The notes under the pieces were generated by a model. That model did no database searches and was not told where the DNA came from. It saw nothing but the letters and a program-made list of their open reading frames with translations. This document shows positions 1 through 7,637 of a stretch of 13,424 nucleotides of DNA, in pieces. The DNA is from CAYMKE01 sp964390955 (GTDB taxonomy: Bacteria; Bacteroidota; Bacteroidia; Bacteroidales; JBBRXJ01): positions 1-13,424 of the forward strand of contig CAYMKE010000071.1 of NCBI GenBank assembly GCA_964390955.1. The letters are read 5' to 3'. Each line of letters begins with the position of its first letter. Position 1 is the first letter of the stretch. The translations under genes were made by a program, and so were the position numbers.

Positions 1-17
1 AACTTAGAAACAAACAT

Positions 18-1109
18 ATGAACTTTTTATTTATAGTACAGGGAGAAGGCCGTGGACATATGAGCCAGGCATTATCTATGAGCCAGGTTTTAAAAACAAA
101 TGGCCATGAAGTTGTAAAGGTTTTAATCGGAAAAAGCAAACGCCGGACCATCCCAACATATTTTTTTGATAAAATTGATGCACCGTCGTCAACTTATGAA
201 AGCCCCAATTTTGTAGTAGGCAAAGACAACAAAAAGATCAGGCTGTTGCCTACAATTCTATACAACATGGCAAGAGGAATGTCTTATTTTAAAAGTTTAC
301 GGTTCATTCACCGGGAAATAAAAAAAAGTAAACCGGATGTTGTGATCAATTTTTACGAAGTGATGAGTGGCATATACTTTTACCTGTACCGTCCCGATAT
401 CGTGCATTGTTGCATCGGGCACCAATACATGGGCCTGCACCCGGATTTTGAATTCCCAAAAGGAAGAAACATGGAACGATGGATGTTCAAGGCCCATACG
501 CGGGTAACATGTCTCAAAAGTAATTTACTTTTAGGTCTTTCATTTTCTAAATACAATAACATCCCGTCTAAACATTTACATGTTATCCCCCCTTTATTAA
601 GGGAGGAAATACTCCAGGCCACCCCGGGAGATAAAGGTTATATACTGGCATATATTTTAAACCAGGGTTATGCCAGGGAAATAGAAGAATGGCATGCACA
701 ACATTCTCAAACAGAAATCCACTTATTTGGTGATGCTCCTTTTGAAGAATCGTTCAAGGTGATCCGGGATCATTTAACATGGCATCAAATCAATGATGAA
801 ACATTTATAGAATACCTCACGAATTGCACGGGTTATATATCTACCGCCGGATTTGAATCGGTATGCGAGGCTATGTACCTGAATAAACCAGTTATGATGA
901 TCCCTACAGGAAATCATTTTGAACAAGCAAGCAATGCATTGGATGCTTCGAAAACCGGTGCCGGGATCACTGGTAATTCTTTTAATATAAGTAAACTAAT
1001 TGATTTTATCCCACACTATCAATTTGACAATGTACAATACAGGAAATGGGTACAATCAGCCGGCCGGTTAATCCTGGAAATTCTTTCAAGGCATACATCC
1101 GGGGGATGA
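18..1109 (+). CDS. MurG/GT28-like glycosyltransferase
   Basis: This 363-residue protein looks like a GT-B glycosyltransferase related to MurG and to the GT28-like 'glycosyltransferase family protein' group of Bacteroidota. It should transfer a sugar from a nucleotide donor to a lipid or glycan acceptor at the inner face of the cytoplasmic membrane. The N-terminus starts with a beta strand and a glycine-rich loop, GEGRGHMSQA (residues 9-18), as in MurG-type enzymes. The C-terminal donor-binding region has TAGFESVCEAM (276-286), followed by a proline-rich PVMMIPTGNHFEQ segment (291-303). No signal peptide or clear membrane helix is seen. The ATG at 18 places the first strand right after the start; only 17 bp of upstream DNA is in the window, so its promoter or operon partners are unseen. 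It converges on the channel-like gene at 1253-2998. Donor and acceptor cannot be named. Confidence is high for the class and low for the substrate. Confidence 0.85.
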   Translation: MNFLFIVQGEGRGHMSQALSMSQVLKTNGHEVVKVLIGKSKRRTIPTYFFDKIDAPSSTYESPNFVVGKDNKKIRLLPTILYNMARGMSYFKSLRFIHREIKKSKPDVVINFYEVMSGIYFYLYRPDIVHCCIGHQYMGLHPDFEFPKGRNMERWMFKAHTRVTCLKSNLLLGLSFSKYNNIPSKHLHVIPPLLREEILQATPGDKGYILAYILNQGYAREIEEWHAQHSQTEIHLFGDAPFEESFKVIRDHLTWHQINDETFIEYLTNCTGYISTAGFESVCEAMYLNKPVMMIPTGNHFEQASNALDASKTGAGITGNSFNISKLIDFIPHYQFDNVQYRKWVQSAGRLILEILSRHTSGG

Positions 1110-1151
1110 AAATTATTATTTATCTATAAAGTCGGGTGTTTGAATTATGAT

Positions 1152-1176
1152 GTTCGTGGTAACGAGGGCCGCGAAC
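1152..1176. terminator. GC-rich hairpin between convergent genes, possible bidirectional terminator
   Basis: The 143-bp gap between the convergent genes holds one GC-rich inverted repeat. GTTCGTGG (1152-1159) pairs with CCGCGAAC (1169-1176), 8 bp with one G-T wobble, around a 9-nt loop. Its position fits a terminator serving both flanking genes, but neither side has a clean T-run, so intrinsic termination is uncertain. Confidence 0.35.
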
Positions 1177-1252
1177 CCCCAAAACGTGCAGTTTACTGGT
1201 ATAAATGAGCAATTTGGACACAAGCGTAAATGTTACATGTTTTCAGGATTTC

Positions 1253-2998
1253 CTATCTCAAAATCTTTCGAACAAAAGCAACTGTAAAATAAGACATGAG
1301 AAAGAGCCCTAAAAAACCTTCAACACCTGAAAGCCAGCGCACCGCTCCGGATGGATAATAATCTCCATAACCAATGGTAAGGAATGTAACAACACTATGA
1401 TAAAAAGCAACTGCTACTGCGCCTAATCTATCTGGATCACCGAGAGAGGAAACAATCCTGGCTTGTGTAAATAAAGGAAGGATAACATATAAAATGCTAA
1501 ACAAAATATAAATAAAAAGCATGCTTGTTAATACTCTTACAGGACTGGTTGCATAGAGCCCTATCTGGTCAAATACAAGCCAACGGATAAAAAATTTAGG
1601 ATATTCCGTGATAATTCTCCAAAAATTCTTAGAATTTCTGGCTGTTAACAGGTTATCTTTTGCTTCATAGCGCTTAAATTCAACATAAGCATGGTCTTCA
1701 TCCTGGTATTGGCCTGTAACATGAAAATTTTCTTTTAATGATCTGAATTGATCCGCTTTATTCCTTGCTGTTGTTGAATTTAGCTGAGATTTGATGAGAT
1801 TTTTAACATTATTCTCTTCCCAACTGATAAAAATCCTCCCAAGAAGCCGCATTCCTGTAAAATTAATGGACTTTATATGTACATCATTTTGCCCGGGTTT
1901 GAGATCAATAATATCCCGTACAATGGTATTTGAAAGGTCTATATAATCAATTTTTTCTGCACGCAGGTCCAGATAATGATTAAGGTGGCAATATTTAAAA
2001 GAAATATTGGCAATGTTACAGTTTGTAAAAAGTATGTCACCATCTCCAAAGGTAGTATTGTCAAAAAACAATTCTGTATCAATAAACTGTACAAGCATAA
2101 AACTAAGGTTCCCTTTGATAAACTGTGCCCGTTTAAAATTAAACCGTGAATTAATGATTTCACTGCCTTCAAAGTCTACGTCTGTATTACCAAAATAAGC
2201 CCTGTTAAAATTAACACGTCCGGTTCCCAGTTCCAGTTTCCTGAAATCTACTGTACCGTCTCCAAAATTTGTACGTTCGAAATTTTTTTCTCCATCTCCA
2301 AACCGTGCATAATGAAAATTAACATTCCCATTTCCGAATCGTGCAATTTTAAAAGAAATTTCTCCGTCATTAAAAAGTGTATTCACAAATGACACGTTCC
2401 CATCACTAAATTCAACATTAACAAATGATTTATTGCCTTTACCGAATTCAGAATATTGAAAATCTTTTTTCCCTTGTCTAAACACGGCATTTTTAAAATC
2501 TACTTCGCCTGTTATAAAATGGGTATTGGAAAAATCAACATTCCCATTTTCAAATAACACGTGATTGAATAACACGCTCCCCTGGTCAAAAACAGCACCA
2601 TGAAAAAGAGTCTTTCCACCTGAAAACCGTGCATAACTAAAATCTATACGGTCATTGATAATTTTAGCAAACGAGAAGTCAGTGTATTTTTTAGATTTAA
2701 AAAACGTTTTTTTAGCTGAGAACCCATTCAGTACTACTGGTGCTTCTTTATCCATTTTCCTTTCATTCCTGTAAAGTGAAAGAGAAAAATCTTCAACATA
2801 ACATTCATCTAAATTGACAGGCTCTTTATTATCAATCATTTTAAATATGGTATCCCGTGAATAATATCCAAATGTCTGTTCTTCCGTTATACCCGAATTT
2901 CTGATAAATGACAATTCTGCTGTCCGGGGAATTTTATTTCCTTCTTCAGTTATATATTCTTTATCAATGATTTCAAGGTGTGTTATATATTCATTCAT
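1253..2998 (-). CDS. 12-residue-repeat protein with C-terminal K+-channel pore domain
   Basis: This 581-residue protein has three parts. Residues 1-107 have no recognised motif. Residues 108-323 are 18 contiguous 12-residue repeats of the form F-x4-F-x2-G-x3 (for example FHYARFGDGEKN and FERTNFGDGTVD). They resemble pentapeptide repeats (F..A.F) but keep a strict period of 12, suggesting an elongated beta-solenoid. After a linker, the C-terminus is a two-helix ion channel: TM1 about 489-512, a pore helix, the selectivity filter TIGYGD (541-546) and TM2 about 555-578. This matches the Ion_trans_2 type of potassium channel. Pentapeptide-like repeats joined to such pores are known in bacteria, so a gated K+ channel in the cytoplasmic membrane with a cytosolic repeat sensor is inferred. 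The ATG at 2998 is the only sensible start. It lies 77 bp downstream of the barrel-protein gene and could be the last gene of that operon or have its own promoter. The ligand is unknown. Confidence 0.85.
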   Translation of the reverse strand: MNEYITHLEIIDKEYITEEGNKIPRTAELSFIRNSGITEEQTFGYYSRDTIFKMIDNKEPVNLDECYVEDFSLSLYRNERKMDKEAPVVLNGFSAKKTFFKSKKYTDFSFAKIINDRIDFSYARFSGGKTLFHGAVFDQGSVLFNHVLFENGNVDFSNTHFITGEVDFKNAVFRQGKKDFQYSEFGKGNKSFVNVEFSDGNVSFVNTLFNDGEISFKIARFGNGNVNFHYARFGDGEKNFERTNFGDGTVDFRKLELGTGRVNFNRAYFGNTDVDFEGSEIINSRFNFKRAQFIKGNLSFMLVQFIDTELFFDNTTFGDGDILFTNCNIANISFKYCHLNHYLDLRAEKIDYIDLSNTIVRDIIDLKPGQNDVHIKSINFTGMRLLGRIFISWEENNVKNLIKSQLNSTTARNKADQFRSLKENFHVTGQYQDEDHAYVEFKRYEAKDNLLTARNSKNFWRIITEYPKFFIRWLVFDQIGLYATSPVRVLTSMLFIYILFSILYVILPLFTQARIVSSLGDPDRLGAVAVAFYHSVVTFLTIGYGDYYPSGAVRWLSGVEGFLGLFLMSYFTVAFVRKILR

Positions 2999-3075
2999 GT
3001 TTAATAAAACAAATTAAATCTGAATTTAAAATTATATTTCGGAAAGATATGAAATTTTTACATGCTGAACAAAGA

Positions 3076-4197
3076 TTAAAACCCAATAAAAACACCCCCT
3101 TTAATTCCTGGCAATGAAAATCTTTCTTTCACGGAAGGATGTAAAATATTTTGATACTCAATACTCTGCCTAAACCCTGGTTGTAGATAAATTCCGGATG
3201 ATTGATTAAATTTATAGGAAACCCTGAGGCCAACACTATAAAAAAAAACAATTTTCTTTAGTGAGTTGATTTTTTGTTTTGAATATTTATCTGGTTGACC
3301 GGAAATAATTGTAGAGCCTTTTGTATTAATTAGTATACTCGTGATTAACTCACTGTAAATAGAGATATCCCAGGGAACTGTATTAAGAAAAGAATACCCG
3401 AAAGAAAAAGGTATTTCAAGATAAGTAAAGTAATTATGTGATTGGTGCGAATTTCTTAAAATAACTGTATCAATTTGTTCAATATAAAAAGAATCAGTGG
3501 TTTCTACCCATCGGTCATCTGTGATATAATACCATGTCGTATCACTTCCATTATACTGATAATATGTTTCAACAGTATCTTTAACCCAGTATCCGCCTGT
3601 ATAAACGTCATAATATGAATTATCATCTACCCTTTTGATTTCCGGAAAATCAACGGATTGAATGTATTGCAGGTAATAAATTCCTATACCAAAATGAAGC
3701 TGTTTTTGTCTTCTTAAATAAGTCAGTCCAATATTTCCTGCGATAACTGGTGAGGTGCTTTGTTTATATTGTTCTAAAAATAAATCCGTTTCAGATGAAT
3801 TAAGATAGGCGGAATAAGGAGAAAATATACCTGTTTCAATATTAAAGAAGTTTTTTATAGGTATACCCCCTTTTTCAGGAGATAATATCATATCTTCATA
3901 AAGAATACTGTCAGGAATTAAACCAAATGTTTGGTTTTCCTGCTTAAGACAAACAGATTCCAATTCTTTATTTTTAATTTTTTGTATATCAGCTGCTTTT
4001 CTTTTAGATATCCATGTAGTATCGTACTCATAAATAACCTTTTCATGTTTAACAGTATCGTAAATATAAATGACATTGGTATCTGAGGAGTTATCATTCG
4101 CCTCCTGGGAATAACATAATTTTATTCCCATAAATTGCAATGAAACGAATATCAATAAGACATTAAAAAAAGATTTCAAGCGAACGGCCTCCATCAT
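3076..4197 (-). CDS. Secreted/outer-membrane beta-barrel-like protein of the sigma operon
   Basis: This protein of unknown specific function is 373 residues from the ATG at 4197. The frame extends three codons to a TTG at 4206, but two consecutive ATGs (4197, 4194) make the shorter form more likely. The N-terminus has a signal peptide: a basic start, then a hydrophobic stretch about residues 9-28. Cleavage is probably near CYSQ; the sequence around the Cys does not fit a lipobox. The early mature region carries Asp-Thr pairs at residues 39, 47 and 59. The rest alternates Tyr/aromatic and polar residues as in beta strands, has another Asp-Thr/Tyr-rich segment in the middle, and ends in Phe (GGVFIGF), typical of Bacteroidota outer-membrane barrels. 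It starts 21 bp after the anti-sigma-like gene, so the two are surely co-transcribed. It may be the envelope sensor or target of the sigma system. An outer-membrane location is inferred from composition only. Confidence 0.75.
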   Translation of the reverse strand: MMEAVRLKSFFNVLLIFVSLQFMGIKLCYSQEANDNSSDTNVIYIYDTVKHEKVIYEYDTTWISKRKAADIQKIKNKELESVCLKQENQTFGLIPDSILYEDMILSPEKGGIPIKNFFNIETGIFSPYSAYLNSSETDLFLEQYKQSTSPVIAGNIGLTYLRRQKQLHFGIGIYYLQYIQSVDFPEIKRVDDNSYYDVYTGGYWVKDTVETYYQYNGSDTTWYYITDDRWVETTDSFYIEQIDTVILRNSHQSHNYFTYLEIPFSFGYSFLNTVPWDISIYSELITSILINTKGSTIISGQPDKYSKQKINSLKKIVFFYSVGLRVSYKFNQSSGIYLQPGFRQSIEYQNILHPSVKERFSLPGIKGGVFIGF

Positions 4198-4218
4198 TAT
4201 ATGCAAACTATACAGACT

Positions 4219-4779
4219 TTATTTAATGGTATCGACTACCTGAACTTTAACTCTTTTATAAACAGTATCATTTATAACAACCTTTACTGTATCTTTTTTT
4301 CTTTGGACAGCGTTTAATTTCTGCCCTTTTATTTTATTGTTTAACGTATGATGAACACTGTCTTTATGACTAATTGCATCGGCTGCTTCTGTTTTTATTT
4401 TTACATTTTTTTCATTATCACGGAATAAATTTTCGTTATTCAGAGAATCATTATTTTTTGCATATTGCAATATGAACGTGGAATCCAATAACTTAATAAA
4501 TTCATTTTTATTTGTTTCCATAGTCGTAGAATCTTTCAGGTTTAAAAGTTCATTATTTTCAATCATATTTTGATGATTAAAATTAACAAAAAAATATAAA
4601 GAAACTAAAATAGCTACAGATACATAATAAATATTAATGCGGTTCCATTGATACCTGAAAAAATTAAGATAAGACAATTTTCTCTCCAGGCGTTTCTTTA
4701 CCTGTTTTCCGGGGTCAACCTCCAGGTTTCCGATCTCATCTTTCAAGAATTTATTTATATGTTCAAAATCATTCTTCAT
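4219..4779 (-). CDS. Anti-sigma-like single-pass membrane protein
   Basis: This 186-residue protein is not recognised by a defined catalytic motif. Its charged N-terminal domain (about 1-45) faces the cytoplasm and would hold the sigma factor; one hydrophobic segment at about 48-67 would cross the inner membrane. The remaining ~120 residues are polar, Lys/Asn/Asp-rich and probably periplasmic. The extreme C-terminus carries Asp-Thr pairs at 163, 171 and 183 in a beta-like tail (INDTVYKRVKVQVVDTIK). No zinc-binding HxxxCxxC anti-sigma motif is visible. The anti-sigma role rests mainly on context: its ATG overlaps the end of the ECF sigma gene by 11 bp, which implies translational coupling and matched synthesis. 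The barrel protein follows 21 bp downstream. It could instead be a scaffold or sensor without direct sigma binding. Confidence 0.65.
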   Translation of the reverse strand: MKNDFEHINKFLKDEIGNLEVDPGKQVKKRLERKLSYLNFFRYQWNRINIYYVSVAILVSLYFFVNFNHQNMIENNELLNLKDSTTMETNKNEFIKLLDSTFILQYAKNNDSLNNENLFRDNEKNVKIKTEAADAISHKDSVHHTLNNKIKGQKLNAVQRKKDTVKVVINDTVYKRVKVQVVDTIK

Positions 4780-5389
4780 TCGTTATTTTTTCATTTTTCT
4801 GAATCAGTGTATACAAGTTTTTCTGAATTTTTTTTCGTGCCCTGAGTAATTTTGATTTAGATGTGTTTTCTGTTATATTGAGTGATTGTGCAATTTCTTT
4901 GTGTTTATATCCTTCAAAAGTATAAAGGTTAAATACAATTCGCAGCCCTTCCGGTAGTTCATTGATGACAGCAAGTATTTCTTTTTTTTCCAATGCTGCA
5001 TCATAAATAGTTGAGCGTAAGTCTTTGTGCGTCAGATCATCGTTTTGTTCAGGTTCAGGGCTGGCATCTATTTCTTCATTTATCTGGGTAACTATTTTAT
5101 TTTTCTTTTTGTTTTTGAGTTTTGTGATTGCTGTATTAATTACAATCCTTTTAAGCCAACCTTCAAAGGAACCTGTTCCTTTATATGTCTTAATATTTGC
5201 ATAAATATTTAACAAGCCTTCCTGCAACATATCTTCAGCTTCTTCCCTGCTTGAAGAATATCTAACACAAATACCCATCAGGGCAGGTGCATATTTATCA
5301 TAAAGGAGTAGCTGATACTTTTTCTTGTATTGTTTACATCCTTTTATAATTTTTGCATCTTCCCCTATCTGTATAGACTCATTTTTCAA
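4769..5389 (-). CDS. ECF-type RNA polymerase sigma factor
   Basis: This is a 206-residue sigma-70 family protein of the extracytoplasmic-function type, which would direct RNA polymerase to envelope or stress promoters. Region 2 spans about residues 20-92, with YDKYAPALMGICVRY and the EEAEDMLQEGLLNIYANI helix, then GSFEGWLKRIVINTAI. A charged linker (about 93-135) precedes region 4 (about 139-192), which has LPEGLRIVFNLYTFEGYKHKEIA and the helix-turn-helix plus KSKLLRARKKI. Region 3 is absent, as expected for ECF factors. The start is unusual: the codon at 5387-5389 is TTG, and no in-frame ATG or GTG precedes region 2. A nearby ATG (5380-5382) is out of frame and soon stops. The stop overlaps the anti-sigma-like gene, so the pair is coupled. 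A TAnnTTTG box and a 13-bp direct repeat lie upstream, so controlled or autoregulated expression is plausible. Confidence 0.9.
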   Translation of the reverse strand: MKNESIQIGEDAKIIKGCKQYKKKYQLLLYDKYAPALMGICVRYSSSREEAEDMLQEGLLNIYANIKTYKGTGSFEGWLKRIVINTAITKLKNKKKNKIVTQINEEIDASPEPEQNDDLTHKDLRSTIYDAALEKKEILAVINELPEGLRIVFNLYTFEGYKHKEIAQSLNITENTSKSKLLRARKKIQKNLYTLIQKNEKITNEE

Positions 5390-5448
5390 AATGGTTGCAC
5401 TTTTTTTAAAAGAAAAAATTCGATAATTTTCAGAACCAATTCATTATA

Positions 5449-5456
5449 CAAAAATA
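5449..5456 (-). promoter_or_regulatory. -7 box (TATTTTTG) upstream of ECF sigma gene
   Basis: On the minus strand this reads TATTTTTG, an exact fit to the Bacteroidota TAnnTTTG element, 59 nt before the TTG start. No good TTG/TTTG -33 element is found 19-20 bp further upstream, so the promoter may be weak or activator-dependent. Confidence 0.5.
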
Positions 5457-5504
5457 AACGTTTTTTTTAAGTATGTATAAATAACATCAGAAAAAATAAA
5501 CGTT
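5450..5504. repeat. 13-bp direct repeat pair upstream of ECF sigma gene
   Basis: AAAAATAAACGTT occurs at 5450-5462 and again at 5492-5504, 42 bp apart (about four helical turns). The promoter-proximal copy overlaps the -7 box. The placement suggests an operator or activator site, but AT-rich chance similarity is possible. Confidence 0.45.
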
Positions 5505-5551
5505 AATCAAAAGATGTACGGCAATGCATTATTTTTGATCTTTTTTATTCC

Positions 5552-6592
5552 TTATTTTAATTCACTATATATGCGGCGCTTTTTAATAAAATATTGGAAA
5601 GCAATGCTTTTGGGGTAAATAAGGGAAGATATATCCTGATCACTAACGTTCCTTTTTTGTTGTACGTGATTTCGTTTTTTAATTAATTGGCCGGGATGAA
5701 AAACAAGCCATAAATACGCATGAATAATGGCAATAAACTGTTTCAACTTCAATCGAAGAAGACTCTGAACCAAAGTGATAAAATCAAGTGCAAAGCGCTT
5801 AACCAAAAACCCAAACAGTTTTTTTCTTCCCATATTTTTAAACATCATATAAATAGAATTCCGGTGATTCCAATATAATTTTGAATAGCTTTCATATTTA
5901 ATGGTACCACCGCCATAATGATAAACAACAGATTCAGGAATTACTTTTAATATGTAACCGGCAAGATTGATCCTGTAACATAAATCAATTTCTTCCATAT
6001 GGTGGACGAAATCTGCATCAAGTGCACCTGTTTCGGGTAGTATATCTGAACGTAAAAACATGGCGGCTCCGGTTGTCCAGAATACACGAACAATATCATC
6101 ATACTGGCCCTTGTCTTTTTCGACTGTCTGAAAAATCCGTCCTCTTGAAAAAGGATACCCGAATGCGTCAATATAACCTCCTGATGCACCGGCATATTCA
6201 AATTCATCAGGTGTTCTGAGTGACAAAAGCTTTGGTTGTAAAGCACCTATTTCAGGTTCTTTTTCTGATGCATCAACCAGAGGTTCAAGCCAGTTTTTCT
6301 TTACCTTAACATCATTATTCAATAGTACAAAATACGTTCCTTTTGCTTTGGTGAATCCAATATTATATGCACGGCTATATCCTGCATCAGCGCCTGTTTG
6401 AATGATCTTCACCCCGGGATATTTTTGCTGGACATATTCCACGCTATCATCCGTAGAATTGTTGTCTATCATATATGTCTCGAAATTAGGATACGAAGCT
6501 GCCAATACACTTTGAAAACAGTCATCTAAAAACCGTTTGCCATTATAATTTAAAACAAGTACACTGACCAGGGGGGGATTTTCTTTATTCAT
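5552..6592 (-). CDS. GT2-family glycosyltransferase (WbbL/rhamnosyltransferase-like)
   Basis: This is a GT-A fold family-2 glycosyltransferase of 346 residues from the ATG at 6592. A longer frame from 6637 would overlap the preceding epimerase gene by 35 bp and add 15 atypical residues before the usual PLVSVLVLNYNG strand, so the shorter start is chosen; it leaves a 10-bp gap. Features are the nucleotide-binding strand LVSVLVLNYNG (8-18), DNNSTDDS (43-50), the DxD-equivalent NNDV (92-95), EEIDLCYR (200-207) with the likely catalytic acid, and HYGGG (225-229). The C-terminal ~100 residues are basic with hydrophobic helices that probably bind the membrane face. It resembles enzymes that add deoxyhexoses such as rhamnose to O-antigen or exopolysaccharide precursors. 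As the last gene of the sugar-nucleotide cluster, it likely uses the sugar made upstream; that link is inferred. Confidence 0.85.
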   Translation of the reverse strand: MNKENPPLVSVLVLNYNGKRFLDDCFQSVLAASYPNFETYMIDNNSTDDSVEYVQQKYPGVKIIQTGADAGYSRAYNIGFTKAKGTYFVLLNNDVKVKKNWLEPLVDASEKEPEIGALQPKLLSLRTPDEFEYAGASGGYIDAFGYPFSRGRIFQTVEKDKGQYDDIVRVFWTTGAAMFLRSDILPETGALDADFVHHMEEIDLCYRINLAGYILKVIPESVVYHYGGGTIKYESYSKLYWNHRNSIYMMFKNMGRKKLFGFLVKRFALDFITLVQSLLRLKLKQFIAIIHAYLWLVFHPGQLIKKRNHVQQKRNVSDQDISSLIYPKSIAFQYFIKKRRIYSELK

Positions 6593-6602
6593 TTCAGCAT
6601 TT

Positions 6603-7532
6603 TTACATTTTTCCCATATAATAATCAGCCATCTCATCCCAGGCTTTTTGTTCGTCCCAGTCTCTTATTATCTCATCTGCCTTATGGTAATTCACCCTGA
6701 TTCTGGGTTCTGTAAATTCTTTCTGGTCATTTAATGTAAATTTACAAGCCAACGCTGTTCGTTTTTTCATTTCTTCTGAAAATATTTTGGTAAATTCACC
6801 TTGTGTGCTTATATAACCCGAAGGATTGATTTGTTGAAAAGACAGGCTTCCATTGGCAACCTGCTTTACAAAATAATTGTATGTTTCAGCCAATAATGAT
6901 ACATGAATATTATCTCTTACATATTTTGGCATTTTTACACACGGTATTTCATTGTTTTTCCATTGTTTCATTAAAAAAGCAGTGAAACGAAATTCTTCAA
7001 ACGGGCCGATAGGATTTGGTATTACAAATTTACCCAGATTCACATCATTGTTTTCAGCATAATAACGAAAAACATCTGCTGTCAGGCCTTTTGACAAGCC
7101 ATAAGGAGAAAAAGCTTTAAAACTCCCTGTTCCTTCGTTTTGTTCAAACACACTGCCTGTTAAAATCACTGTTTTACAAGGTGTATTCCTTAACTTTTCA
7201 AATACCTTTTTAATATTATTGGTATTGTTTTGTACTGCATTAATAAAATCAAAATCATCACTTTTATAATTGGTTACATCAGCTGCATGGTGGCATAATA
7301 CATCAAATTCATTGTCGTCAATAAGGCTTAAAAATCGTTCATCCCCAAAAGAACATTCCCATACAGGGGTTGATGTGCTGATCACTTTCTGAACTCTTAA
7401 TTTTCTTGTTTCATTGTAATCATCAATCCGTTTTTGGGTGAATATTGAATAAACGTCATGCCCTTTTTCAGCCAGGGTTTTAATAAACCAATATCCTGAA
7501 AATGAGCTGGAACCTGTAAATAGAATTTTCAT
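6603..7532 (-). CDS. NAD(P)-dependent extended SDR (NDP-sugar epimerase/reductase)
   Basis: This 309-residue Rossmann-fold protein of the extended short-chain dehydrogenase family probably reduces or epimerises the 4-keto group of a nucleotide-sugar. The N-terminal dinucleotide motif reads TGSSSFSG (6-13), where the usual TGxxGxxG has Ser in place of the second glycine. Other motifs are HHAADVTNY (81-89), the Ser-bearing strand ILTGSVFE (123-130) and the catalytic YGLSK (Tyr144, Lys148). Length fits the family. It follows the RfbC-like gene after a 105-bp gap that contains a good promoter candidate, and it is 10 bp before the GT2 start, so the two form a unit that could be expressed separately from rfbFC. 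It may be the 4-reductase ending a CDP- or dTDP-deoxysugar route. Its exact substrate cannot be read from sequence. Confidence 0.8.
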   Translation of the reverse strand: MKILFTGSSSFSGYWFIKTLAEKGHDVYSIFTQKRIDDYNETRKLRVQKVISTSTPVWECSFGDERFLSLIDDNEFDVLCHHAADVTNYKSDDFDFINAVQNNTNNIKKVFEKLRNTPCKTVILTGSVFEQNEGTGSFKAFSPYGLSKGLTADVFRYYAENNDVNLGKFVIPNPIGPFEEFRFTAFLMKQWKNNEIPCVKMPKYVRDNIHVSLLAETYNYFVKQVANGSLSFQQINPSGYISTQGEFTKIFSEEMKKRTALACKFTLNDQKEFTEPRIRVNYHKADEIIRDWDEQKAWDEMADYYMGKM

Positions 7533-7576
7533 GTATTAAAGGTTTTATATATGCAAAAAGTAAATCAAAGATGAGG

Positions 7577-7607
7577 CAAATATATAAAAAAAGAAACCGG
7601 TTCTCAA
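7577..7607 (-). promoter_or_regulatory. Bacteroidota-type promoter for the second SDR and GT2 genes
   Basis: On the minus strand a TTG (7605-7607) is followed after 20 bp by TATATTTG (7577-7584), an exact TAnnTTTG -7 box. It lies 44 nt before the ATG of the SDR at 7532 and inside the 105-bp gap after the RfbC-like gene, so it could start a separate transcript. Confidence 0.6.
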
Positions 7608-7637
7608 CAATGATTTTCCCGACTTTATAGACTGGCA

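Noticed and set aside
1150..1245. tRNA or tRNA fragment on the minus strand
   Set aside because: A GGGGG-TTCGCGG-CCCTC segment resembles a T-arm, but the loop lacks the expected A, and no acceptor, D or anticodon arms can be placed upstream.
2007..2198. Plus-strand reading frame inside the channel gene
   Set aside because: It is antisense to the repeat-rich coding region and its open frame follows from the regular codon pattern there; it has no family features.
5505..5551. Intrinsic terminator after the GT2 gene
   Set aside because: Only a 7-bp ATCAAAA/TTTTGAT pairing with a 20-nt loop was found and no T-run follows it on the coding strand, so support is too weak.
6593..6637. N-terminal extension of the GT2 gene overlapping the SDR gene
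   Set aside because: The extra 15 residues are not typical of GT2 enzymes, and the ATG at 6592 gives a normal start with a 10-bp gap.
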